From: Amphiduros pacificus
Lineage: Eukaryota; Annelida; Polychaeta; Phyllodocida; Hesionidae
DNA length: 64,000 bases
Assembly (NCBI GenBank): GCA_949316495.1
Contig: OX439002.1
Location: 14,564,001 to 14,628,000 of the forward strand
Direction: 5' to 3'
Shown here in pieces: positions 42,632 to 55,711 of the stretch. The number at the start of each line of letters is the position of its first letter. Position 1 is the stretch's first letter. A program made the position numbers and the translations under genes. A model generated the notes under the pieces. The model did not search any database. It saw only the letters and a list, made by a program, of their open reading frames with translations, and had not been told where the DNA came from.

Positions 42632-44233
42632 ATGACGATGATTGAGGGTTTTGGGGATGAGGTTGTGGTGTCATTTGCAGTGATGCTAATTGTGCTGATA
42701 CCAGTATTGATACTAGCATGGCTGTCTACTAATGTCTCGGACAGGCACCTCATCCCAGTTATTGTTGTGGACAGTCGTAGCTTTCAACGGCTCCTTCAGC
42801 GCATCAGTAGTATAACACATCGCCAGCTCAATCTTGTTACTGGTACACCTGCAGAAGCTGATGGGGCAAGGGAAAATGAAACTGGGGCCGAATCTGGAGA
42901 GACAACAGCCACCACAAGTGAAGGGCCTCAAGGGACTGCAGATGGCAGCACTGAACATACTGAGGAGACAAATGCAGAGAATCTGTCCACAGAACAAACT
43001 GCAGATAATTCTGAGCAAGAGGGCATAAGTGGCACATCATCTCTTGAAGAGGACAATCAGAGTGACCCATCAGAAGTACCAGAAGCATCTGAAAGGAATG
43101 AACAGGCAGATACAGATGGGTCAGTGACCAGGGAAGAAAGTTATAATCCTCCAGAATCAGATCAACAACTAAGGAATAGAAGGATGGCTTTCTTTGATAG
43201 GTTTCAGGGCAAAAATGAATCTTGTAATCCAGAAGTTTCTCAAGGGTTAGGACAATCTGACCAAACTGGGACAGAATCTACACCAAGCCAGTCAGAGTCA
43301 GACAGAGCCCAAGAAAACAATGAAAACCAAGAACCTCTTGAAGGTCACATCAGAATTCGTCTAAAATATCTGGATGAAAGGCAAAGGCTTGTGCAAGCCA
43401 AACCAGAAGATACCATTCTAGAATTTAAAAGGTGTGTTTTTGTGCTTGTCAAGTATTCAGAATAAATAGCATAAATATACTTATGGATAAAATTTTTGTG
43501 ACCATTTTCTCAAGGAATATTTTGTTTTCTGGCTTTGTAATATGATAATGTTAGCAGGTTTAGTACAATGCAAATAATTTGATCTGGCCATGCACTACTA
43601 TAAGCATTATTTGACAAGCATATTTTGTTCATGGCTATTTTATGTGTGACTGAATAGTTAGTTGTTTGACAACACTAATTTGTGCTGCCATCTTTAGTAA
43701 AGCAAAAGTGTAAAACCATAGAAAGTAGATATAAACAATCCACTGTCTGCAAGTTAATTCTGTGAGAATTTTTATGAGGTATCTTTTTAATTAGATCTTG
43801 AGTAAATTTGCTCTTTGCCAAATGTTGCTTGTTACCTGATTTCATTTCTTGTCATTTCAGACGCCATTTTGCATCGGAGATTGCAGAAAACATCATAGTG
43901 CGTTTTGTGTGTAATGGTCAGGAACTGAAGCATGATACACACACTCTTGGCTCATACAACATACTGGACAACAGTGTAATTCACTGCTTGCTGAGTCAGG
44001 CAACACAAGCCACTCACACTCCTGTACCAGGCAGGGCCGTAGATTTTGACATTGGGACCTTGATGTTCCCGCTATTTGGACTGATATTACTCCTTATCTG
44101 GTATTTCCGCTTCACATACAGAAACTACTTCAATGCCATGTCAACATTTTCTCTGATAGGAATCACTTTTCTGTTTATTGTTGCACTGCTAGCATCATGG
44201 AGAACCCAAGGCCTGCATGATCATAATGATTGA
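42632..44233 (+). CDS. TMUB1/TMUB2-like transmembrane ubiquitin-like protein, two coding exons, 390 residues
   Basis: Coding exons are 42632-43431 and 43861-44233, joined in phase at K-AG/A (donor GTGTGT, acceptor tttcag). The start MTMIEGFGDEVVVSFAV aligns with the N-terminus of vertebrate TMUB1 (MALIEGVGDEV) and lies just after the acceptor at 42611, so an upstream in-frame ATG at 42584 is intronic. Layout: membrane segment at about 11-31; a long acidic, Ser/Thr/Gln-rich linker at about 60-235; a ubiquitin-like domain from about 239 (HIRIRLKYLDERQRLVQ) to about 315 (HTLGSYNILDNSVIHCLL); and two closely spaced membrane helices at about 331-350 and 364-384. Vertebrate members sit in the ER membrane and take part in ER-associated degradation and membrane-protein trafficking. 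The linker is longer than in vertebrate TMUB1. It represents the family as a whole, so TMUB1 versus TMUB2 is not decided. A poly(A) signal AATAAA lies at 44909-44914. Confidence 0.94.
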
Positions 44234-44914
44234 TCATGGACACTTAGATTCTCCTATATCTATAACATGGAGAGGTAACATTTATAAAATTGAAAATTTT
44301 AAATAATATGGATGTGTAAATTGGTGCTGTGTCACCTACTAATCAGCTATGTTTCTAGTGAGTGCAAGTCTGTTGTCTACGTGATCTGATTTAAAATTTT
44401 GTGACCAAATGAGGTCACACAGGATCATGGTGTGACTATGTAACGCTTAGCTTCAACTCCATATGGAGTCACTTGAAAATCCAATGTGACCTAATTTATT
44501 TTACATGAACTTAATTACTGCATGACCAAATAGATTTTTGGCCCAGCAGCTAATTGTGCAGATAAAATGAACATGTCTTGTTGTTTTTAAGTACATATAC
44601 TCATCTTAAATTTGAGTGAAACTAGTACCACCAATTTTGCCATTGGCATAAAATCTTTAAAGCTGAACTTTTCCTATATGATATTGCAATATCTTGGGTT
44701 TAAGTGGAGTCTTCTTGATTTGAATTGATCTTTGTTACACTCTTGATGATAGGAATATTGAAATTTAAGCAGGGATGAGCATGTGGTGTGAAGTCACAAG
44801 TTGTAAAGTTGAATGAAATGCTTCACCAAAATGGTCTACTGATACTGCATCAAAAGAAATCTATAACACAAAGAAGTTACTAGTAAATAATGATAATAAG
44901 TTATATTTCAATAA

Positions 44915-46946
44915 AATGTTAACAATATACTGTGATTGTTATAAAGATATAGTGGAGTATCTTTACAAATGTGATCAAGAGAAGTAATCCCAGTAGACAG
45001 TAAATACTTATGCCTGTATTGCCTTCATCTTTTCACATTTACTAAAGAGAATCAGAACTTGTTCTTAGTCAGATTATATCAGCTGGTACTGAGAAGACTA
45101 AACCTTTCCAATAAGGTGGATTAAGGCATAGACATATACAAAATTGGAATTGACAAACTCATGTCCTTATTTTTAGTTGGGTAAAACTGGTGTCAAAGAA
45201 TGCCTTTTTGAAATTCCTTATTCGCAATCACACAAATCATGTGGGCCAGAATGCAAGCAGATCGTTTTTTAGATCACAGAGAGTCTTTTGTTTTGAATTA
45301 TTTTAACCATTGTGTTAAGTCAATTTAAATACAAAGTAAACAAGTTGGTTTGTTTAAACTCATGAAAACTAATGAAAGACTTAGAGATAACTGTGTTTGT
45401 TAAGATTATTTTCCCATAAAAATTCATCATGTGTAGTCCGTGCAGAACTAAGTTTACAGTGGGCCATCACAAATAATTCAGTCAGGCACTAATGATGCAT
45501 TAGTAATGCTTCCCTGGATGTGACACAGTATCACCACTGGTACATAAATGCTGTATTCTTGATCTACGCACTGCACAGCATTGTATTTTTTATTTATATA
45601 TTGGGTATGTAGTATTTAAACAAGTCATGTTGAATTCATTTAATGTACAGGAAAGTTAGATTTTTTTATTGATTCAAATTTGTTCCATATTACAATTAAA
45701 ATTAATTTGATATGGAGAATCGATACAAGAAAAACAATTATATCCATGTTTGTAGAACTTGCATTTATGATATTTAGTTGAGTACAAATAAATCCACGGA
45801 ATTATTTTGGCATTCTCTGGAAAAAGTCATACTTATACTCTTTCCTCTATTGTCAGCAGCATAAAAGCGGCAACCCTGCCAGAGGCAGATCTCCTAAATT
45901 GATCTCTCAAACCAGGAAGTTTCTCATTTGTCAGATTTAGACCAGAAATAAATGCAAAATACAAGAAATTATCAAATTATATTGATAATTATTTAAATCC
46001 TTTTTCACATCTTCAATAATAATGAAATAAATACTTGCATATTTGATGTAATTTGTGTTCTGACTTGTGTTGTAAGCATTGTTTGAAAAGAAAAAAAATA
46101 TGGTAATTATAATGTTTCTTGTAGAAATGAACTGTTGAAGGAATAACACAACAACCTGATTGATTTGCCATATCTGAGTCCATGCTAAATATAAGAACCT
46201 GTGATGAAAGTCCAATACAGGCTGCTTGCTGGTGTATTTCTAAAACTGTAGATTGAAAATTACATAGTAGAACTGTAGAACAATGATATAACTACAACTG
46301 TATAGCTACTCAGCAACCAAAACAAAATGGCAACCAGTAATCAGCCCATTAAGGACTAACACAACCCCCATTTTAAATTAAAGTTGTGTAGTCCTTCTAA
46401 CTTACCCTTTCAACCCATTCAGTTGTGCATCTTAGACATCCCTCTATTTCTCATTGGTTTGCCCCAAAAATCTGATAATTCCCAATTACTGCTCACAGGC
46501 CCACTCCACAATTCCAAATCTGGTCTTCTTTATTTCCATAGTGAATCATTACATCAAGGTTGAAACAAGTATCAAAATGACTGCAATAAAAAGTCTGCAC
46601 TTTGAAGAAAAAAATGTTCCTTCCTCATGACTTCCTGTGATCAGCATAAGGGATGAAGGTGTCATGACTACAAAAAAAGCATGTTGTGATTTGAAATTGC
46701 CCAAGGGTTGTAAATTTTGTATGGTATAAGCCTCACACCCTCACCATATACAAGGGCAAGTGTGATCAATTTTCTCCCTGTTAAAATGGCACCAATTGTC
46801 ACAAGTATGGAGGCAACAATGTCTTTCTTAAATCTTAGAGTATAATGAATGGAGTTATGACACCAATAGATTAAAGATGCAATGGGTTACTGCCAATCCA
46901 TTGTGTCATGTGATGCCATTCGAGCCAAAACTATGACGTTATTCCC
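44915..46946. other. Gene-free AT-rich stretch
   Basis: No exon, RNA gene or tandem repeat was recognised. A 92-codon minus-strand frame at 45937-46215 is low-complexity and hydrophobic without a domain. Confidence 0.4.
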
Positions 46947-47254
46947 GGCCGTGGCGCAGTTGGTTAGAGCGCCAGCTGATTAGCACCAGTTCCTCTGTGG
47001 TGATCCAAAGATCGTGGGTTCGAACCCCGGCCATGCCGAGATTGAACTCGTGATTCAATTTCCCACATGAGCTGAGGCCCGTGCCAAAGGGTTAACCCGT
47101 TGTCCTTGTAAATCTGTGACCGGGTGGGTTGTCATGTCAAGGACCTGCGACATGACAATTCAGTGAGGCAGCACTATATCTGCTACAAGTAGGTCTCATC
47201 ACGAAATAACTGAAATAATGTTGAAAGTGATGTAAAACCCCAAACAAACAAAAA
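46947..47254 (+). mobile_element. tRNA-derived SINE with intact box A and box B
   Basis: The head is tRNA-like: box A gtggcgcagttggttagagc and box B ggttcgaacccc (about 47016-47027). The body contains ctgaggcccgtgcc and the tail runs cgaaataactgaaataatg to caaacaaacaaaaa. It is the fuller of the two SINE copies, and a target duplication was not evident. It could still be transcribed by Pol III. Confidence 0.92.
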
Positions 47255-48136
47255 TCAACTTTGTGACAATTGTGACTCACAATAGACAACATTTAGAACA
47301 AGACATATTGTGAGTGAAATGTTCTACCTTTCCTGGATGGATATGGTCATGGATATATAAATTTCTCTATACCAAGTGTAGACGATTCTTTAAACTCCCA
47401 CAAAGTTCACATTTGGTCTCCGCTGACAACGCATTTATTTGTTGTACATCTTTTCAAAACTCAAAATTCCTTTTAATGATGTTGATAACAAATCTGCTAA
47501 TGTAGGGGTCAATTCCTTTTTCAAAGCATTTGCCTAGCAATGTTATTACACCATTGATGCAACATTTTACCCCCCAAAATCTGTTATTCTAAAAAAAGGC
47601 TTGTATTTTTTTGCAATACCAATTGGATATTCTAAGATTGATATGTTAGATTTAAAAATATTTGTCAACAATGAGGACATTTTTTAAAAGTATACTATTC
47701 ATACTATGATAATCTCATCCTTCTATAGCTATAGATAATTTTATATAGATTTGTAATTATTGAAAAACTTCTATGTACATATCAACTTAAAGGGTTTACA
47801 GGGAATAGCCTACCCAATTGAAATATCTACAATTTCACAATTAGATTCCCATTAACCTATTTAGAATGAAATGATATTTTTTGTTAAAAATCTAAACCCT
47901 CAAAATTAGCTAAAAAATTGGCTGTAACACACATCAGTTCAAATGAAAACTACCCCAGACTGAGATTGTTAAAATGCTTTCTGATACCTAACGTTTGGAC
48001 AGAGCTAAATATCTGACATTTAGAATATCAAATATTTGAAGAAATATGCTGACATCAAACATCACTAAGCACACAATGGTGTCTGTCAAATCTGCATGCA
48101 TATTTACATGCATGCATGGATCAACTACAAGTCTAA
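47255..48136. other. Unassigned stretch
   Basis: No gene or repeat was recognised; the only frames are short. Confidence 0.35.
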
Positions 48137-49258
48137 CAATAGTCCTTCCTGGACCGAATGAGTCTCACACTAGTCATCCAGGGATCAGATGAGTCTCACA
48201 GTAGTCATCCAGGGATCAGATGAGTCTCACAGTAGTCATCCAGGGATTGTATGAGTCTAACACTAGTCATCCAGGGACCTAATGAGTCTCACACTAGTCA
48301 TCCAGGGATCAGATGAGTCTAACACTAGTCATGAAGGGATCAGATGAGTCTAACACTAGTCATCCAGGGATTATATGAGTCTAACACGAGTCATCCAGGG
48401 ATCAGATGAGTCTAACACTAGTCATCCAGGGACCTAATGTGTCTCACACTAGTCATCCAGGGATCAGATGAGTCTAACACTAGTCATCCAGGGATCAGAT
48501 GAGACTAACACTAGTCATCCAGGGATCAGATGAGTCTCACACTAGTCATCCAGGGATCAGGTGAATCTAACACTAGTCATCCAGGGATCAGATGAGACTA
48601 ACACTAGTCATCCAGGGATCAGATAAGTCTAACACTAGTCATCCAGGGATCGGATGAGTCTCACACTAGTCATCCAGGGATCACATGAGTCTCACAGTAG
48701 TCTTCCAGGGATCACATGAGTCTAACACTAGTCATCCAGGGATCAGATGAGTCTCACACTAGTCATCCAGGGACATAATGAGTCTCACACTAGTCATCCA
48801 GGGATTATATGAGTCTAACACTAGTCATCCAGGGATCAGATGTGTCTAACACTAGTCATCCAGGGATCAGATGAGTCTCACACTAGTCATCCAGGGATCT
48901 AATGAGTCTCACACGAGTCATCCAAGGATCAGATGAGACTAACACTAGTCATCCAGGGACCTAATGTGTCTCACACTAGTCATCCAGGGATCAGATGAGT
49001 CTAACACTAGTCATCCAGGGATCAGATGAGACTAACACTAGTCATCCAGGGATCAGATGAGTCTCACACTAGTCATCCAGGGATCAGATGAGTCTCACAC
49101 TAGTCATCCAGGGATCAGATGAGACTAACACTAGTCATCCAGGGATCAGATAAGTCTAACACTAGTCATCCAGGGATCGGATGAGTCTCACACTAGTCAT
49201 CCAGGGATCACATGAGTCTCACAGTAGTCATCCAGGGATCACATGAGTCTAACACTAG
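48137..49258 (+). repeat. 31-bp minisatellite, left part, about 36 copies
   Basis: The unit contains gtcatccagggatcagatga then gtctaacacta. Variants include gggacctaatg, gggattatatg and ctcacagtag. Longer blocks of several units are repeated (48460-48720 resembles 49000-49260), showing block duplication. The array is interrupted by an element at 49259-52089. Confidence 0.95.
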
Positions 49259-52089
49259 CGGGTTGGACACAATCAAGGTCACTAAAGGCAGTCACTTAAC
49301 ATGAAAAATCAAACTTGTGATCTGCATTTCTAACTTATGTTTTATTAAAATGCAAGGTCTCCTTGTCCTAAATCCAAAATCTTTTTGCACAAGGACATAC
49401 CATTAAAATTTTATGGCTGCTTAACATACGTGTGTTGCAGGGGGTACATACTATACAAACTGTATACACTGATTTTGGATAATTAAGAAATCTTATCCGA
49501 ATTAGTTATATTAATGAAACAAATATAAAGCAAATAATTTAATATAGTGTATATAATGTTCTAACATAGTTAAAACTAAATTTGGACAACCAAAATTTTA
49601 AATATATAGAGAAAATTTTTTTGATATTTTCAGTACTGCTCCAAGCAAAGATTATGACAACAAATTAACTTCAAATGAATTTCGACTCATAATGCTTATC
49701 AACTGCAGATAAAGAAAGAATATTTGTGAAAGATATAATATGCAACTGCCTAAGTATTTCACTTCTTATTGTTTTGAAAAAATTGATACCTTACCTGGGG
49801 TACGTACTCTACACATAAACTAACACAGAAACAACACTGATTTTCACAACAAAAATGAAATTGAAATATTTACAAAACTGATTTTTATTTTGAATTGACT
49901 TGCAATTGACATTCCATAAATTTTTAATACTTAGATATCTTCTTGAGCATCAAATAATTCTGTTACAGTATTGGGATGGGCTTCATCAAGGTCTGAATGT
50001 ACACTCGGCAGTATTACAATGCAATAAAATATTTTTTGATGTCACCAAACATTTAAGATGTTGCTTATGATAACAAGCTGAATAATACCTTTTAGATAAA
50101 AAAATAAACCATGAATCAGTGTACTATTTCCAAAGTGTACTATTTCCAAAACATAATAAATATTTTGATGTCCTATACTTATTAAAAATAAACTTTTATG
50201 AATGTGCATTGTGTGCTGTACCTTTTTGTCAAGTTAAAGTTAACAACTAATATAAAGGATACATTGCACAAACAAGGTATATTTTGACTAATTATTATCC
50301 ATTTAGTTGTTTAGGATTGTCTGATGTATGTCATCATGGCAAACCTGGATATTTCACAATACCTCAGAAAAAAATGTGTTTTTTTTAAAGGAATTTCTGG
50401 TTTTAACCCCTGTAATAAAAAAATCTACATTTCTAATAATGATTGATTAATTATATTTTATAGTTGTTTATACACATACAATATAGGTACAAAAATATAT
50501 TTGACCAATGTTGAATATTGTAAGTGAAATAATTGTTGGTTGAAAATGAGATGTCTTGTCTGTTTGTAGTGTACGTACCCCCATCATAGCATATGTACCC
50601 CGTTGTACAAAGAGATGTTAGTGTTGGTCTTGATAGAATTTTAAATCATTTATGTTGTTTGTAAAGTGATGAGATGTCAAGTGGACAACTCTGTTAAAAA
50701 ACCAGGTTTGATAATTATGTTTTGCCTTTTAACACAAAATTTCTAAAGATATGAAACATGACGTTGCCTCCAAATTTTAATTGTATTCTTGTTTAATTTA
50801 CTCATTTTGGCTATGTTCTTTGAATAAGATTTCCACAAACTTTTGTACTTGATGGATTCCTTGCTCTGTTTAGTTCATAAATTGTTATGAGCCACCTAGT
50901 CCAAGGGTGATCAGTATTCAGTAAATATTACTCAAATGTTGTAGTGTACGTACCCCAGAAGCAATTACATTTTAGTAAGTTCATGGAGTAGACTATACAG
51001 ACTTTTATGATACTCATTTTACAATTAAATAATTATCAAACCATTTGTATTTACTTTTTATATACTTATTCAAAATTAACTTCAAAGTTTCATTTGGTCT
51101 GGCTAATGAATTTGGTAGAAATTCAAATATTACCAAAATTATTGTAAGAAATTTTGTGTATAGAGCAAACACATAATTATTAAACAATTTCTAAAACTGT
51201 TGTTTTGTTAAACAGAGATGTCCACTTGACATCTCATCACTTTACAAACAATATAAATGATTTTAAAGTCAATCAAGTCCAACACTAACACCTCTGTGAA
51301 CAAGGGGGTACGTACTCTACAAGGGGGTACGTACACTACAATACAGACTTCACATCACATTTTCTGGTTTTGGGAGCATGCTTTCAACCAATAATTATCT
51401 CACTAATAATACTCAACAGTAGCTCAATATGACTGTATAATATGAATTAGTTATCTTTTCTGGAACTACCAATTTACATGGGGGTACGTACTCTACGCAT
51501 TTTTGTTGAAATTCTCCTCAAAACATGATATGGCATAATATTCACATAACAATGATTTGACTAACTTAAAATATTTATTTGTTTATTCCTTCATATGATA
51601 TTGTCAAATGAAGGTATTTATTAATCCATTTGTGTTATTAATATTAGAAATTTAGACAGTGTTTTATTATTGGGGTTTTAAACCAGAAATTCCCTAACAA
51701 AACACATATTTTTCAGTGGTATCGTGGAATATGCAATTTGCAGTGATACCATACACCAGACAATCTAAAAAAAACTAGAGAAATAATTAGTCAAAATATG
51801 ACTTATTTTTGCAATGTAACCTTTAAATTAATTGTGAAATTTACCTTGACAGAAAGGTACAACACAGAATGAACATTCGTAACAGTTGATTTTTCATAAA
51901 TTTCGGACGTTAAAATATTCACTATGTTGGAAGTAATGCACCGATTCGTGATTTCTTTTTTTTATTTAAAAGGTATCATGCTGCTTGTTGTCATAAGTGG
52001 CATCTTGAATGTTTGGTGATGTCAAAAAATATTTCATTGCATTGTAACACTGTCAAATGTACATTCAGACCTTGATTGTGTCCAACCCG
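49259..52089. mobile_element. Palindromic TIR (foldback-like) element, about 2.8 kb, inserted in the 31-bp array
   Basis: The ends are inverted repeats starting CGGGTTGGACACAATCAAGG at 49259 and closing with the complement at 52089. The flanks give tag on both sides (49256-49258, 52090-52092), so the target duplication is about 3 bp. The interior is largely an inverted repeat: about 49985-50830 pairs with about 51100-52085. For example, gatgtcaagtggac near 50674 pairs with gtccacttgacatc near 51219, and gtcaccaaacatt near 50041 pairs with its complement near 52010. A motif containing GGGGTACGTAC recurs in both orientations. An extra left block, 49290-49985, has no clear partner. No coding frame is present. 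Confidence 0.85.
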
Positions 52090-52672
52090 TAGGCATCCAG
52101 GGACATAATGAGTCTCACACTAGTCATCCAGGGATTATATGAGTCTAACACTAGTCATCCAGGGATCAGATGTGTCTAACACTAGTCATCCAGGGATCAG
52201 ATGAGTCTCACACTAGTCATCCAGGGATCAGATGAGTCTCACACTAGTCATCCAGGGATCAGATGAGTCTAACACTAGTCATGAAGGGATCAGATGAGTC
52301 TAACACTAGTCATCCAGGGATTATATGAGTCTAACACGAGTCATCCAGGGATCAGATGAGACTAACACTAGTCATCCAGGGACCTAATGTGTCTCACACT
52401 AGTCATCCAGGGATCAGATGAGACTAACACTAGTCATCCAGGGATCAGATGAGTCTCACACTAGTCATCCAGGGATCAGATGAGTCTAACACGAGTCATC
52501 CAGGGATCAGATGAGACTAACACTAGTCATCCAGGGATTATATGAGTCTAACACTAGTCATCCAGGGATCAGATGAGACTAACACTAGTCATCCAGGGAT
52601 CAGATGAGTCTCACCCTAGTCATCCAGGGATCAGATGAGTCTAACACTAGTCATCCTTTGATCACATGAGTC
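52090..52672 (+). repeat. 31-bp minisatellite, right part, about 19 copies
   Basis: This continues the array at 48137-49258 after the inserted element, with the same unit and variants. The first unit after the insertion reads gcatccaggg in place of tcatccaggg. Confidence 0.95.
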
Positions 52673-54138
52673 TCACAAGACCAATCAGCTTGTTTGCATT
52701 AAATATTGCCACTGTTAAGTTATAACATTTGGTCACAATGGTTGGTTTCTTTCAGGTGTAAACATTTGACAATAAAGGGAAAAGTGTTTGAATGTGATTT
52801 CACACATGATAATGTGTATGGTTTGCTATATATTAGAAAGTGAATGTATTTTGTCTGTTCAGCATGGCTATATATTAGAAAATGAATGTAATATGTCTCT
52901 GTTCAGCACTGCTATATATTAGAAAGTGAATGTAATTTGTGTCTGTTCAGCAAAATCATGTGAGTTGCAGAGTGACAAATCATGATGAGTATGTGTGCCT
53001 TTGTGCATTCATCCATTTGTTCATTCATTAAATATATACTCACTATCTGGATATAAAATGTGACATAAGTACAGATGAGTACCAACTATTAGAACCTTCT
53101 ACTTGTCTTGCATTTAGGGTTTTTCAGGCCATAGATGTCTGATAGAATGTAACAGAAGATATGCCAATGTGCATCTTAAGTTCCAAGCCATACTGCAGAA
53201 TTTACACTATTTTCAAACAGAAAGCTAATTGATTGGGAATATCTTATGGATTGGACACGTATAAAGATTAGCTCAATGAATGGTGATTAATTGGTTATCA
53301 CATGATTAATCATACTGCTGTTCATTGATTTATATATTGACCCCATGTAAATTCCTTGCTTCTGAAGCATACCAGCTTAATTCAAGGCTAATAGGCTTAT
53401 GATTAAAGGTTTCATGATATTAGAGAGGTCACAAGCAATTTTTAGGGTATTTTTAAATGATATGTGGCCAAAACTCATATAAACAGCCTTTCTCACTGAA
53501 ATCAACCAAAATACATCTATGTGCTTGCACTGGATCACTGGTCAGATAAACAAAGTTTGTTTACTTGTTTAGTTTGTGTCCAATGGATGATTTAGACTTT
53601 AGCAGAAGATTCATCTATTTTCAACTGGCTTAGATTTATTTAGGGGAAATATATAATGGGTAATAACATTTGATAGCAAAATTTAGGATATAAACATTTA
53701 TATTATTCAAGGAAAAAGTGCTTTAAAATCTTATTTCATGAATGCTTTTTCCTGAAAATGTATGACCCCACACTGTTTACCAGAGGGACATGCAAATTAT
53801 TACTACATCGCCCTCTGGTGGAGTTTGTTTGGCTCAAGCAGGCTCTCCTGCTCCAGGATTGACACTGACTGGCTGACTAAGGTTTAATCTTAATCTCTTC
53901 AATAAAACAAGATTTTGTCCTGTAAAAATGATTTATTGCTACCTGATTTAAATAAAGAAATAATGTTCAATATTTCCAAAAATAATAATAATGTTTAATT
54001 TGAAAAATGCTAATTTTACACCCTTCAAGCCATTTTTGATATATATTTTTGGTGCAGAGTTCAGTTTTGCAATGGTTTTCATTGTCTTCGTTCCTTTGTT
54101 CCATATGACCTCAAATAAAGGTTGAGAAAAGAGTTTAT

Positions 54139-54175
<37 letters not shown>

Positions 54176-55185
54176 AATTAGCTTGTGTATCTATTTTCAA
54201 AGATATATCTTCGCATAGGATGTAATTAATATTTATGATATGATATGAGATGATATGATAAAGCAACAACAACTACAACAATAATAATCATGATAAAAAA
54301 GTATTTATATAGTGCATGTACCCAGCAAATTTGTTCCACTACATTAACTCATTTAAAGCAAAATAAAACAGTTTTTCACTTTTCTTTAAAGGAAATAAAA
54401 GTACATTTTAACATATAAACAGAAAATTTATTCCAAAGTAAAGGTGGCACATGTATAAGTAGATACTTCAGACACGTCTAGCAAAATATGTCTAGCAATA
54501 TATGTGACCCTCCTTGACCCGTATACCAAATTTGGTGAACATTGAATCGACCTGCACTTGTTTGTTTACCCCTTGTTTAAATTATATTTTGGTTTTTATT
54601 ATTATTATAATTTCCTTTCACATAATATGGCATAAAATCCAGCTCAGTCATATTTGTTGATGTTGACATAGTTTACTACAAATTTAGGAAAAAAATTGAA
54701 TAATGAACTGTGAATAGTGAATAAGTAACAAAGTTCACACACATGATTATCCTATGATTCACCATCATAACTGTTTCAGGTACATTTAGGTTTATTCTAA
54801 ACACAACATTTAGGTTTATTCTTAACACAAGCGTTAAACATTTTCTAGTGATATTTTGGATTAAATTAAAATGCTCAAAAAGTGGCTAATATGCTAAAGA
54901 TCTGGTAAAAAGAATAAAGGATAGAAATGGTTCATAGCATACTTATCAGATAGAAAGCAATACGTGGGACAAGAGCCATATGTATTATACAGAATAAGTT
55001 TATTATCAATGTAAAATGTCATATGCAATGGAATAGTATAATGCCAAATAATCATGAAGGTTAAAGGTTAGACAATGTGTTTTGCATCAGATACAACTGT
55101 TTATCATGGAATGATATTAATATAGCATATGAAAAGGCCAACATATGTGAGCCTCAAACGTTGGTTGAAGTCCGTTCAGGAGACG
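52673..55185. other. Intergenic stretch with small repeats
   Basis: Three near-copies of a 60-bp segment containing ctatatattagaaagtgaat lie at about 52828-52950. A CTCF-like motif lies at 53807-53821. A (TA)n run occupies 54141-54171. Positions about 54683-54748 are an inverted copy of 14273-14340. No gene is seen. Confidence 0.5.
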
Positions 55186-55189
55186 CACG

Positions 55190-55326
55190 GGAAGATATTT
55201 CCTAGTTTACAGTTCATTTTTCAAATTTTTTCGCGAAAACATTTAAAATTAACATTTTACATTTTAAATTAAAAATATATGACGCAAAGCTTCAATTCCT
55301 TTCAAATTTTCAGGGATTACTACCAG

Positions 55327-55399
<73 letters not shown>

Positions 55400-55640
55400 C
55401 CATAAAAAAAATCGCAATGAAAAAAAAAATGATGAATTTGAAAAAAAAAAACCAATAATATAAATTCTGCAATTAAAAATAATTATAAGAGATGTATCAA
55501 TGGTGTTGTCCTCTATAGGGATTCATCTATAGGGTCCCTAGTATCTTCCAGAATTTTTCAATAATTGAGCAATTATCAGAAGGGGTTAAATTAAGAGGTC
55601 AAACATGAGAATGAAATTAAAAATCTATAAATAATAATTT
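55190..55640 (+). mobile_element. Solo foldback arm (left-type), split by a TA microsatellite
   Basis: It starts near gcacgggaagatattt at 55184-55200 and carries the outer domain of the foldback family (gacgcaaagcttcaatt, ttactaccagggga). A (TA)n expansion follows at 55330-55397, where the other copies have only a few TA units, and then part of one inner unit (aaggggttaaattaagaggt at about 55580). No right arm is nearby. Confidence 0.8.
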
Positions 55641-55683
55641 TTAGTACATTATTTTTTCCATATAGAGAGCCACAGCCAGTGAG

Positions 55684-55711
55684 TTCAGTACAGTACAGTA
55701 CAGTACAGTAC
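55684..55711 (+). repeat. CAGTA pentanucleotide microsatellite
   Basis: About five perfect copies of cagta lie beside related gtaga and gagta words. Confidence 0.8.

Noticed and set aside
49259-52089. Retroviral or LTR element in the 31-bp array
   Set aside because: The ends are inverted, not direct, repeats; there is no primer-binding site, polypurine tract or polyprotein frame.
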